Assembly (NCBI GenBank): GCA_032988165.1
Contig: JANTQF010000309.1
Span: 1 to 42,294 of the forward strand
Direction: 5' to 3'
Source of the DNA: Emmonsiellopsis sp. PD_33
Taxonomy: Eukaryota > Ascomycota > Eurotiomycetes > Onygenales > Ajellomycetaceae
Length of the DNA stretch: 42,294 nt
Shown here: positions 1 through 9,580 of the stretch, piece after piece
How positions within the stretch are numbered: position 1 is the stretch's first letter
Layout of the letters: each line of letters starts with the position of its first letter
Program-made: the position numbers and the translations under genes
Notes under the pieces: model-generated
What the model saw: the letters and a program-made list of their open reading frames with translations, nothing else
Database searches by the model: none
What the model was told of the DNA's origin: nothing

Positions 1-1794
1 GGGCTGCGAATTGGCATGCAACCCAAATTCGAACTTAGTAAGACTAATGTCCCGGAGGACGTTGATACCAAACAGGTGCAACGAGATATCCGGAAAACCG
101 CCGGTTCACACTGCGCCAGGATCCACGACACCATTAATAAGGATAAGTTCCAAAGCAAACTTAAAGAATTCCTCCGCGACCTACCCAACCAGGACGCGGA
201 GATTGTCACCTTGGGAACTGGCTCCTCCCTACCATCAAGGTATCGGAATGTTTCTGCCACGCTGCTTAAAGTGCCTGGTCATGGAAACTACCTGTTCGAC
301 TGTGGCGAGAACACCCTTGGCCAACTACAGCGCCGGTATACGCCCGAGGAATTGAAGGAGATTCTACGGGACTTGAAGGTGATTTGGATAAGCCATCTAC
401 ACGCCGATCACCATCTGGGTATTGTGGCCGTCATCAAAGCCTGGCATCAGGAGGTTTATGGAGCTCCTTCAGGCGCTCCAGCTGAGCCAGAGCAGGATCT
501 TACGAAAATTCTCAGCGAGAAGAGGCTCTGTATCGTGTCGGCTAAACACATGATTCAATGGCTGTCGGAATATGCCTGCGTGGAAAATTACGGATTCGAT
601 AAAATCGTTCCCATCGAATCGGACACCGTCTTCAATGCCGGCCAAGTGGAATCGATATTCACCTATAACCACTTCGCAAGCGACCGCACCCCTCTCCTCG
701 ACCACGACGGGAACCAAATCAGAACCCCACTCTCCTTCGACCCGTCCGCCTCTCCCCTCGCCCCCCTCCTCCAATCACTCACAGGGCTCTCCTCGATCCT
801 CGTCGCCCCAGTCCTCCATTGCGCGGGCTCCCAGGGCACTGCCTTCGTCTTCCCCAGCGGCTTCAAAGTCGCGTACTCGGGCGACTGCCGGCCGTCTGGC
901 TACTTCACCGGCATCGGCCAGGACGCCACCGTGCTCATCCACGAATGCACCTTCGACGACACAATGAAAAGCGACGCAATAGCCAAACGGCACTCGACAA
1001 TTAGCGAGGCGCTCAAAGTCGGCGCCGCCATGCGTGCCCGCATCATCGTCCTAACCCATTTCAGCCAACGATACGGCACCGGCCCACGCGACGGCAGCTT
1101 CCGGCTACTATGGGATCCAGAATATCGCTCGCGCAAGGTCTCGCAGGCCGGCACCAAGTCGTCCAGATGGCGCTCCCGCTCCCCATCCCCAACCCCATCC
1201 CAGTCCCCATCCCGCTCCAATGCGCTCGATGGCCGCAATGCCAATTTCAACCCAGACGTCCCAATGCCTGATATCGACTTCTCAGATGATATCCCCATCA
1301 GCCGGCTACCGAGCACCACGCACCACCCATCCTGCGTCCCCGTCGTCACGGGCTACGACCTCATGTCCGTCCGCGTCGGGGATGCGCTGAACGCCCAAGA
1401 GTACGGGCAAGCGATGATGCGTGTGTTTTGCGCGACGCTCGGGGAGGAGGAGGCGGCGGCGGAGCAGATCGACTCCCCGGGTGGAAACGCGGGTGAGACG
1501 GAGTCGGCGCGGAAGAAGAAGAAAGCGGAGAAGAAGAAGGAGAAGGAGAAGGAGGCGGCGGAGCAGAAGGCGCTGAGGGTGAAGAAGGCGGTGGAGAAGG
1601 CGCAGGAGAAGGCGAGGAGGGCGGCGGAGGAGAGTGGGAAGGGGGTGGAGTGGCGGGTTGATAAGATGACGCCGGCGCAGAGGAGGGGGAGGCGGGAGCC
1701 GGGGTTTGTTTATGAGAGTACGGCTGGGGGTGCGGAGCGGGGTGATGGTAGTGGGGAGGAGAACGCTGCTGCGTCTGCTGCTGGTGGGCGGTGA
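1..1794 (+). CDS. tRNase Z, long form, C-terminal part (5' end outside window)
   Basis: This is the catalytic half of the long-form ribonuclease Z (ELAC2/Trz1 family), the endonuclease that removes the 3' trailer of pre-tRNAs in nucleus and mitochondria. The frame is open from base 1, and the first Met in the window (16) is probably internal, because fungal long forms carry an extra N-terminal half. Counting from that Met, a GTGSS-x-PS-x-YRNVS segment lies at about 67-80 and the zinc motif HLHADHH at 127-133. SGDCRPS, KRHSTI and THFSQRY follow, all hallmarks of the family. An Arg/Ser/Pro-rich stretch (about 380-405) interrupts the C-terminal region, and the last ~100 residues are a Lys/Glu/Ala-rich, coiled-coil-like tail. 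The stop TGA is at 1792-1794. The family call is firm; the true start cannot be seen. Confidence 0.93.
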   Translation, partial: GLRIGMQPKFELSKTNVPEDVDTKQVQRDIRKTAGSHCARIHDTINKDKFQSKLKEFLRDLPNQDAEIVTLGTGSSLPSRYRNVSATLLKVPGHGNYLFDCGENTLGQLQRRYTPEELKEILRDLKVIWISHLHADHHLGIVAVIKAWHQEVYGAPSGAPAEPEQDLTKILSEKRLCIVSAKHMIQWLSEYACVENYGFDKIVPIESDTVFNAGQVESIFTYNHFASDRTPLLDHDGNQIRTPLSFDPSASPLAPLLQSLTGLSSILVAPVLHCAGSQGTAFVFPSGFKVAYSGDCRPSGYFTGIGQDATVLIHECTFDDTMKSDAIAKRHSTISEALKVGAAMRARIIVLTHFSQRYGTGPRDGSFRLLWDPEYRSRKVSQAGTKSSRWRSRSPSPTPSQSPSRSNALDGRNANFNPDVPMPDIDFSDDIPISRLPSTTHHPSCVPVVTGYDLMSVRVGDALNAQEYGQAMMRVFCATLGEEEAAAEQIDSPGGNAGETESARKKKKAEKKKEKEKEAAEQKALRVKKAVEKAQEKARRAAEESGKGVEWRVDKMTPAQRRGRREPGFVYESTAGGAERGDGSGEENAAASAAGGR

Positions 1795-2774
1795 GTTTGT
1801 TTTGTTTTGTTTGGGGTTGGACTGGGTGGGTCTTTTGCATCTTTGTTGTTTGTACGATAGGTAGAGGTAGAGAGAAGTACGGCGCATTCATACACTTTAG
1901 ATGTTCGTTGTGTTTATTGTTAATTAGCATTGTTATTATCATTCCTATTATTCCCCATATCAATACCAATACCTGCTCGTGTCTGTATCTCCCTCACCCA
2001 CCCACCCACTCAAACTAAGGACAATTGATCCAGATAGATAGATCCAGTCCTCCCCAGCCAGCTCATCCTCAGACACACCCACACCCACACACAGTACATC
2101 CGGCCTTAGTACTATCTATCCATAACTCCATAGTTACAAAAACACCTTAAATCTCACCTCACCCATGCCAAGCATCCTCAATACAAGCAACTACTCTGTC
2201 CTAACCAACCATCCTCATCCTCCATCCCCCATTCCATCCACATTCATTCAGCTCCAGGGCTGGGCTCGGTGAGTTAATTAGTTACCTACCAGTACTACCG
2301 GTGAACTAGTTAGCAGCTGAATAACCTAATTACACAACCACCAGCTTCTTACCAACCAACTGACTACCTAAAAACGTAGCTGGCTTATCCATGGATGCGG
2401 GGCATCGGGGCTGAACTGTTCCTCTTCCTGTTCCTGCTCCCGCTTCCTGGTGAGATGAGATGACATTGTTCTTGCTTGTGATTAGGATTCGGGAATAGAA
2501 CAGCACAGAACAGGGGAGGATTTTGGGGCTTTAGGAAAGGTGGGGTCCGGGGAGGGGGAGGGGATACTACTATATAAGACCGAGCTTGCTTGCTTGATTG
2601 CTTTACTATTTATGGTGAATAGCTATAACTAACCAGCTCATCATTTGCCTTCATTTATTTTCTCTTTTCACGGGGTTTATCTTTCGTGAGCGTCCACTAA
2701 ATAACTAGTTACGTGCTGCGTTTCCGGTTGAGTCCAAGGGATAAATAAATAAGGAAGACAGATAAGCTGCGAAT
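1795..2774. other. Intergenic: 3' flank of tRNase Z and promoter of the aldo-keto reductase
   Basis: No convincing ORF lies here. The first part is T-rich 3' flank; 2040-2110 is rich in CACACC-type runs. Just before the TATA box at 2571 is a G-rich stretch (about 2540-2563) with AGGGG cores of the kind bound by stress-response zinc-finger activators (inference only). Confidence 0.6.
2571..2578 (+). promoter_or_regulatory. TATA box of the aldo-keto reductase gene
   Basis: TATATAAG lies 204 nt upstream of the ATG at 2775, in a G-rich context. It is a good match to a TATA element at a usual distance for filamentous fungi. Confidence 0.55.
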
Positions 2775-4007
2775 ATGTCTGAGACGCCTACGTTCACGCT
2801 GAGCGATGGTACGTATTGATTGACTGAGACCTACCTGCATTACCCCCCCTTCCCTATTTCGTTCGATCATCAAACTAACACACTGCGCAGGGAAGAAAGT
2901 CCCCGCCGTCGGCTTCGGGGGGATGCAATGTTCGTCCGCACCCATCTCTCTACTCTACCGTCCCCTCAACCATATATAGTATATACAATCTAACAATTAC
3001 GAAATAGACGGCCTCCTCCTCCCCCCCGAGGACAAACCAAAAGTAACCAACATCCTCCTCAACGCCCTGCACGCCGGCCACCGCTTCTTCGACACCTGCG
3101 CAATCTACCAAACCGAGGACCTGCTCGGCAACGCCATCCGCGCCTCAGGCGTCCCGCGCGAGGAAATAACTGTCGTCACCAAACTCGCACAGGCGCACCA
3201 TGACGATCCCGCCGTCTCGCTCCGGGCGTCGCTGGACGCGCTGGATGTCGGCTATGTGGATATCTTCCTCATGCATTGGCCGAGTCATATCCGTCCGGAT
3301 GGGCGGTGGAGTGGGGTCGATGATAGTCCGACGTTTGTGGAGACGTGGAAGAAGATGGAGAAGCTTGTTGGGCCTGAGTGTCGGAGTATTGGGGTGTGTA
3401 ATTTGTCGCAGAAATTGTTGGATGTGTTGTTGAAGGAGTGCACGGTGAAGCCGGTGGTTAATCAGATCGAGGTGCATCCGTTTCGGCCGAGTTTGCGGCT
3501 GGTTGATTATTGTCAGGAGAGGGGGATACAGGTTTTGTCTTGGGGGTGGGTTTTAGTTTTCCTTTTCTCTTTCTTCTTTGCGTATTTCCTGCCTGAAGTT
3601 ATTGGGTGATGAATTAACTAACCTGTGATAGACCACTCTGCGGCGGCCCCAAATCCCTCTACGTCGACTCAGCAGCCCTATACAACCACCCCTTGCTCGC
3701 TGCGCTCTCATCCCGCTATCACACCTCCACCGGCGGGGTGATCATCTCCTGGCTAGTCCGGCGCGGTATCCTGCCCATCCCGCACTCCTCCTCGCCGGAA
3801 CGTATGGTTGAGAACCTCCGCCCCGTTCCGCTGACGGACGAGGAGGTCGAGCAGATGAACCGCTTGCATGAGGAGATTGGGGAGAAGAGGCTGATTGATG
3901 CGGCGCCGGGCGTGTGGGGGGAGACAGAGGGGAAAGGGAGGACGCTTATGGGGTTTACCCTGCAGGAGATGGGGTGGGAGGATGAGGAGGGGAGAGTGTT
4001 GGTTTAG
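2775..4007 (+). CDS. Aldo-keto reductase, 328 aa
   Basis: NAD(P)H-dependent reductase of the aldo/keto reductase superfamily, reducing aldehydes or ketones in a (beta/alpha)8 barrel; the substrate is unknown. Exons: 2775-2808, 2891-2929, 3008-3545, 3632-4007. The three introns are GT-AG and the joined frame encodes 328 residues, the usual family length. The N-terminus contains VPAVGFGGMQY. The catalytic tetrad is complete: Asp53 and Tyr58 (FFDTCAIY), Lys83 (VVTK) and His114 (LMHWP). IGVCNLSQ, VVNQIEVHP and the cofactor-side ILPIPHSSSPERMVEN segment follow in the normal order. No signal peptide is seen, so it is probably cytosolic. The first two exons are very short (34 and 39 nt) but are required to supply the N-terminal beta strand. 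It is not part of an obvious metabolic cluster. Confidence 0.92.
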
Positions 4008-5223
4008 GGTCAGATTTGGGGGAGGGGAAATGAAAGGTAGTATAAAGAAGCCATGTTATTTGACAAATGAAAATGTCTGTAGGAGGACGGAGTTAGTTTG
4101 CCTTTCCTCTCCACTGGCTGGTTGATTCTATGACGACAAGTGATCATCAAGAACAAACCCTTGAACAAATGCCCTGGAACCCATACAGACAAGCAGAATA
4201 TCCCTCTTCCTTCCAGCTAGAATCGTAAGAAGATGAAAGACTCCAACATAACCTCATCTGGACTGGAAAGCAAGCATCTGTAATTAACCCGCTATCTCCC
4301 CATACTCACGGTAAATCCCACACGAACTCACCACATCGGATCACGACATTAAAATAAGCATAACATCGGCCACACACGGCCCGATCAACTAATGAGGATC
4401 GAGTTAAGTAGAGAGTCAATAGTATTGACGATCGGAGTTCGGCCCGGTTGCTGGCAAATCTATCTCGGCAGGAATTGACGGGACGGACAGGGGTACCATA
4501 TGGCTGGGGGATACACTTCCCGTGTGGTAGGAGATCGGTCTTTGAGATTGATGACGATGGTGGATGGAGATGGAAGACCAAAGGCATGCGGTATTTGATT
4601 GTCTGTGCGAGTGATGGTGGGTTGGAGGTATCATGGGGACTGGCAATGGGCGGAAAAGCATGCATCAAACGAGTATATTAGGCTAATCACCTCCCGGCAA
4701 CTGTCCCCCTGACAGGTGACTGGAAACTGCTCGATACTGGACTTCGGCGGGGTACGTATCGTTCCATAGTTCCGTTGCGAGAGCCCCGGCAAGTCCGCTT
4801 TATCCTGTAATATATCGAAAAAGCGGAGGTTGCAGTGGGATGGCGATAAAGGCAAGCCCAACAATGCATACATGGTTCGAAACAGCGGCATCCCTAAGTC
4901 CATTTGCAATTACCATAAACTGTTTCTTGTTTCAAGGCTGTTATGTTCGGCCGTGTTTCCTTGAACCATAGGATCGCTTTTCAAAAAGAAAAATATGTCC
5001 AGATAAGCCAACTCCTTTGGAGCTTGGATCAACCAGCTTCCCCACGCATATCATAGTGATTTACAACAGGGATACCCCGCAGATGATGTTGATAGTCGAT
5101 AGCCGACAGGCAGGGAAGTTTAGCACTGGATAATGGGATGCATGTGTATATGACGGGGACGAGGGCCATTTTGCAGGGATAGGCGGTCCTGTGTAGTAGA
5201 ATGCTTTTAATCAGGCTGGACGT

Positions 5224-5230
5224 TTTAGCC
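5224..5230 (-). promoter_or_regulatory. Candidate XlnR-type site upstream of the LPMO gene
   Basis: TTTAGCC on the + strand is GGCTAAA on the - strand, the core motif of the Aspergillus xylanolytic/cellulolytic activator XlnR. It lies about 360 nt upstream of the LPMO start. A 7-mer is weak evidence, but the location fits. Confidence 0.3.
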
Positions 5231-5431
5231 GGAAGCATCATCTTCAGCGGAAGAACCTCTTAGAGTAAGCAAGGTTGTATGTATATGCTTGCTGGTAGGC
5301 TTGACTCCCGTTATAGACTCTTCCGATTATCCGATTGTTGCTTTTCCTGCAAGCGATTCCGGGGGTCCGAATGGGTATGGAGAAAGGCAAAGCAGGGTAG
5401 GGGAAGAGAAAATCAATTTGAATCCCGAGAG

Positions 5432-5440
5432 ATAAATATA
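5432..5440 (+). promoter_or_regulatory. TATA-like element of the LPMO gene
   Basis: ATAAATATA lies 155 nt upstream of the ATG at 5587. A CCCCGC hexamer (reverse complement GCGGGG, fitting the CreA consensus SYGGRG) follows at 5455-5460. Confidence 0.4.
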
Positions 5441-5586
5441 TAGATGTTTGGTTTCCCCGCCGGATATTGGCCATTCATCCTTCACACAAGACATCTATTG
5501 CTTCATTTGCAGGTGATCTTTGCATGCAAGTCTGCTGAATTGCACCGAACTAGTCCCACATCCACGATACCAAGCGATAGTAAAGG

Positions 5587-6430
5587 ATGAAGTCTTCCAC
5601 ATTCGTTGCCCTCTTGGGCACTGTCATCACACAGGCAGCAGCTCACTGTATGTACCCACTCCCCACTACCCCTTCCCAAACCCAAACGCTACAAAAGCGA
5701 ATCCAGGTCAGTATAGCAGACGAATAGCTCACACTGGATAGACGTATTCCCTTCCCTCGTCGGCACCGGAGATTGGCAGTACGTCCGCCAATGGACCGGA
5801 GAGTACACAAACGGCCCCGTCACCAGCGTTGAAACGGTCGACATTCGGTGTAACAAGGACGGTACGAATGGAGCGAGCACCGAGACACTGGAAGTTGCCG
5901 CAGGCTCGACTGTCCAGTTCGCCGTGCGCTCATCGATCTCGCACCCTGGCCCGTTGCAGTTTTATATGGCGAAGGTTCCAGACGGGCAGTCGGCTGCGGC
6001 GTGGGATGGATCAGGCGAGGTGTGGTTTAAAATATATGGCGACGGGCCAAATTTTTCTCCTGGCGGTTTGACATGGCCATCTCAATGTGAGAGATTCCCG
6101 TGATGTTTTGCTTTGTTGTTGATAACCTGCTGACAACGAAGGATAGCGGCAACAACCGTCTCCGTTAATCTACCCAGCTCGCTCCCGTCAGGGGAGTACT
6201 TGTTGCGGGTCGAGCACACCGCACTTCACAGCGCTTCCGCGGCTGGAGGCGCCCAATTTTACATTTCCTGCGCTCAGATCAACGTAACTGGAGGCGGAAG
6301 CGGCGATCCCGGCCCGAAGGTGGCGTTCCCGGGCGCATATAGCCCGACAGACCCCGGGCTCATGATTAATATTTACTACCCAGTGCCAACATCATACACT
6401 CTCCCTGGACCAGCCGTGTGGACAGGATAG
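5587..6430 (+). CDS. AA9 lytic polysaccharide monooxygenase, secreted, 229 aa
   Basis: Copper-dependent secreted enzyme (AA9, formerly GH61) that oxidatively cleaves cellulose or related glucans. Exons: 5587-5647, 5742-6086, 6147-6430. A 19-residue signal peptide ends in QAAA, so the mature protein begins with His20, the N-terminal histidine of the copper histidine brace. The second brace residue is His88 (SISHPGP). The conserved Gln172 and axial Tyr174 occur in AQFYISCAQ, and His163 in HTALHSA. Cys57 and Cys177 form the usual disulfide pair. The order and length match a single-domain AA9 enzyme with no cellulose-binding module or GPI signal. Intron 1 falls one nucleotide after the His1 codon. 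Upstream XlnR- and CreA-like motifs would fit induction by plant polymers and carbon repression (inference). Confidence 0.94.
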
Positions 6431-7136
6431 GAATGTGCACATGAGGAATAAGGGTTGACGAGAATTTTTCCGTTTTGTTTCAGCGACGGAGATTCTTGAC
6501 TCGATTCAGATTTGATAGTATGATATCATGAGGTGTGATTTCGGCCAAAAGGTATCAAGGTAAGAGAGGTATACTGACATGGCGCTGTGACTGAAGCCCA
6601 GGGGTCGGATGCCTTTGTCCGCTCTTTAAATACCTAGAGTAGGTAGCAAATGTGATGCATCGCCATGAGTTGCCAATATATAGCCATTTCAGTCAGAGTG
6701 TATTTCCAACGCTCGGTTTGGTATCCGCTTGGGGGTTTCAGGGGTAGTAGCCTCACACGGAGAGGAGCCCACTATAGTGGTGAGATTTGCGGGACTCCGA
6801 ACGATACGGGTGGGCTGTTATTCACTGGAATTCTCTCTGTGTTCTCCCTTGATGACGCTACTTCGGTGTGTTCCCGATCTGCCAGTATTCACTCGGAATG
6901 GATAGTGGTCGATTTATATCAGCGGCCATACTGTATATTCTCGGATGTGTTGCTCCTAGATTCTTTGCATTCACCATCCCAACACATCTGCTTTGCAATA
7001 TCGTTGAACATTTGCGAGTCATATTTTTCAATCCAAGCCGTCCAAGTGTACATCTGGTTCCAGTTAGGACCGAGTAGGAGGTTCTTCAGCTTTGCCCAGG
7101 GAAGGATCCTCGGGGCTGACTATCTCCCCAACTCAG
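6431..7136. other. Intergenic between LPMO and the tandem paralogue pair
   Basis: An open frame covers 6665-7192 but has no motif or coding-like codon use and ends in the acceptor TAG of the downstream gene's first intron. I treat it as fortuitous. Nothing else is recognisable. Confidence 0.5.
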
Positions 7137-7795
7137 ATGGAAGTAAGTGGTGTAATGGCCCCCTGAAAGACCACTTGCTAACGCATGATTAGGACACCGA
7201 GAAGGAATCTGTCGTGGTGGCTGTGTCCACCACCGCCAGAGGGAAAAAGGGTCGACAGCCATTGAAGTTGACCGGGAAATCCCGAAAGTCTGGTGCGCTC
7301 AAGAAAAACAGGGCCGAGAGAAGACGTCATAAAACGACAAAACGCACGCATGCTGCCGAGCCAGTCACGGACTATATGCGGGAGGAGCTTGAATGCCGCT
7401 TCTATGACTTGGAATTTAACATGCAGATGCAATTCCTGCACTGCCTCCGTTCGAGCCTCCGGACCGCCTGTGTAAGTGTCCTTTTTTTGAAAAAAAAAAA
7501 AAAAAACAGTCCGGGATGACATGAGTTGAGGCTAATATATCCCATCAAAATCAAGGATTTCTATGAATGGATAAAAATGGGAGTAGTCTGGGTCCATTTC
7601 GATCGGCTGCCGGACAAGGCTATCAGAGATCTTTTCGTGTATCTAAAGAGAATGGGCCGCATGGACTCCACTCCGGGAGACGCAGACGAGGGGACAAAGG
7701 AACAGGTCCGGGGCTGCAACGCGCAGACCAGACAATATATCGCGGAATTGAGGAACAAGGTGAGACACGGGTTGGTTGATAGCGGAAGTCCTTAG
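7137..7795 (+). CDS. Unrecognised small basic protein, 174 aa (paralogue A of a tandem pair)
   Basis: I do not recognise this family. Exons: 7137-7142 (ATG GAA only), 7193-7471, 7556-7795; both introns are phase 0, with consensus donors and, for intron 1, a GCTAAC branch point. The N-terminal half is strongly basic (Lys/Arg-rich, about residues 19-55), suggesting a nuclear or nucleic-acid-binding role (inference). The third exon opens with DFYEWIK and continues with VHFDRLPDKAIRDLF. The same pattern, DYCEWIS...YFDRVPDEYIARLY, opens the third exon of the next gene. The motif begins at residue 96 here and 97 there, so the two genes are diverged tandem duplicates. Intron 2 contains a 17-A run. 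The start was chosen by analogy with the neighbour; no other ATG-plus-donor pair fits the frame. Confidence 0.6.
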
Positions 7796-8225
7796 ATGGG
7801 TATAGGAGGCAATCCGTGGGACTCCATGTATGGTAGTTTCGATCGGTTCGGGTCTGGAAAGGGAGGAACGCTGGAGGCAGATGTCGGGTTCTATAGGGCA
7901 GTTTCGATGGATAGGATAGGAGATAGGAGAAATACCGCTGGGTTGGTGTGGACCGATCCACTCTATCATTCTCTTTGTCTTCGTCTGCGATCTTTTATGA
8001 GCTTCCCACGTCTGCTTAGACGGTTCTTGCCCCTACCTCTCCTTCGCTGCCCCTGGCAGTCGATATAAGGCCCCCTGGATTTGATCCTGCGTCCTTCTTT
8101 ATCTTCCATCATATATCCATCGCGCAATCGACTTCATACTCCGCTTGAAAAGAACCCGACCAAGCCACCTCTTGTCGTTCAAAACATCGTAGTTCCCACT
8201 AGGCCCCAAGCACCAGCCGGAGCCA
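7796..8225. other. Spacer and promoter between the two paralogues
   Basis: No coding frame is supported. A TATAA (8064-8068) lies about 160 nt upstream of the second paralogue's ATG and is the likely core promoter; pyrimidine-rich leader sequence follows. Confidence 0.5.
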
Positions 8226-8950
8226 ATGGCAGTGAGTGAAGAGCACACCTCCGCTGAATTGACTCAGCTAATATCGCCAATAGGACGATAATAATAAGGA
8301 CAATAGAGGTGAAAGCGTCCTACCACCCACAACCAATAAAGACGATGCAAATAGTGCCGGTGAAAACAAAGAGGGTGGGTGGGAGCAGGCGGACGACGAC
8401 GGCGGATTGATGAGAGAATTATTGGAGAAAATAATGGACGCACGGGACGAACAACGCTTCCAAGATAAGAGAACTTTATTGGCATTTGATTTCCATCGAC
8501 TCCGATGGTCCCGGCAAAAAGAAATGATCAAAAAGTTCTGTTCCGTCCTCCCGAACTGGGAAAAGGTGGGTGTCCCTTGGAAGAAGAAGCAAAACGGGGA
8601 GTTGAAAAGAGACTGACGCGCCATTTGCTATTAAGGATTATTGCGAGTGGATCTCGCCGACGTTTCCCCATGCTTATTTTGACCGCGTCCCCGATGAATA
8701 TATCGCAAGGCTGTATTCGGAAATACCAATGGAATGGCGCATTGTCACCGCGGAAGAACTCTCCGAGTGGGGGAGAAATCATGCCCTCGAAACCAACATG
8801 AGGGACAGGCGGTGGGTGGAGTGGAAGAAGCAGAAGCAAGCCAAACAAGTGGAGGGGAGGAAGAGGAAGCAAGCTGGAGGAGACGAAGCAGAAGCAAGCC
8901 AAACAAGAGAACTCATTGGCCGGGAGATAGTGAAGGATCAAACGGAATAG
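8226..8950 (+). CDS. Unrecognised small protein, 200 aa (paralogue B of a tandem pair)
   Basis: Exons: 8226-8231 (ATG GCA only), 8284-8565, 8636-8950. Both introns are phase 0 and sit at the same places as in the upstream paralogue: after codon 2, and just before the D-[FY]-x-EWI motif (residues 97-102). The second exon starts acidic and Asn/Asp/Gly-rich, then has an amphipathic, possibly helical stretch (about 43-95). The third exon carries DYCEWIS...FDRVPDEYIARLY, shared with paralogue A, then a Trp-rich segment and a Lys/Gln/Glu-rich tail. The tail contains a 23-nt duplication read in two different frames (see findings). Function is unknown. The joined frame and the conserved structure argue that this is a real gene. 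Confidence 0.62.
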
Positions 8951-9580
8951 AAGACAGAGAGATGCGCTGCGAGTCGGACTTCGAATTTGACGAAGAGATA
9001 TGGGACATCCAGGGGTAGCGAGGGCCACGGAAGATATTGCTGAAGTGGACAAAGGAAGGGGTAGTTACTAGAAAATAGGAGCAATACATTGGCTTTCACA
9101 TTGAAAACCAACCTGGTAGAGCATATTCCAGGGTCGTGTAGAACAAATACTCGGTTCCATGGTTTCTGGATAGTAGACCAGATCCTCGATGGGTGTTGAC
9201 TGTCGTCGTCGTCAAGTTCGAGATGAGGTTGGTTTGATATGGCCCAACTAGGAAGCCCGGAAGTACTTTGTTGCGTCCCATATCCGGACTAGCTCGCTAT
9301 CAAAGGAACTACATCTCGTCGACCTCAACCTCGTCCTGATATAGATCGATGTTTATGCCAGATCATATCTTCCTCTACACGGTTTCCGCAGGCTTGTGGC
9401 ATTGCGCAATCCTCGTATCCGACAAACTCCGGAGAAATGGTTAACTAACCGAGTTGGTTAAATATCCCAATATCCGTAGCTTCCGTCTTGCTTCAAGCTT
9501 CTTCCCCGCCTCAAACTCCGAGATCTCACCATTCATCAACGCCAAATCTAGCAGGGCTTCTTTGCTCTATCTACCCAAAT
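8951..9580. other. Intergenic upstream of the thioredoxin gene
   Basis: No ORF with coding character and no recognisable RNA gene. The last ~100 nt are pyrimidine-rich leader sequence. Confidence 0.55.

Larger units (their letters stand above)
4008..5586. other. Intergenic 1.6 kb upstream of the LPMO gene
   Basis: Only short open frames occur here, with no splice structure, codon bias or recognisable motif. The distal part contains candidate regulatory sites for the LPMO gene, listed separately. I see no RNA gene. Confidence 0.6.

Noticed and set aside
1361..1969. Long minus-strand open frames opposite tRNase Z (Pro/Ser- or Arg/Leu-rich)
   Set aside because: They mirror the Lys/Glu/Ala-rich tail of the sense gene and have no independent support.
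6665..7192. 175-codon open frame upstream of the first paralogue
   Set aside because: No motif, no coding-type codon bias, and its stop is the acceptor TAG of the next gene's intron. It is more likely non-coding.
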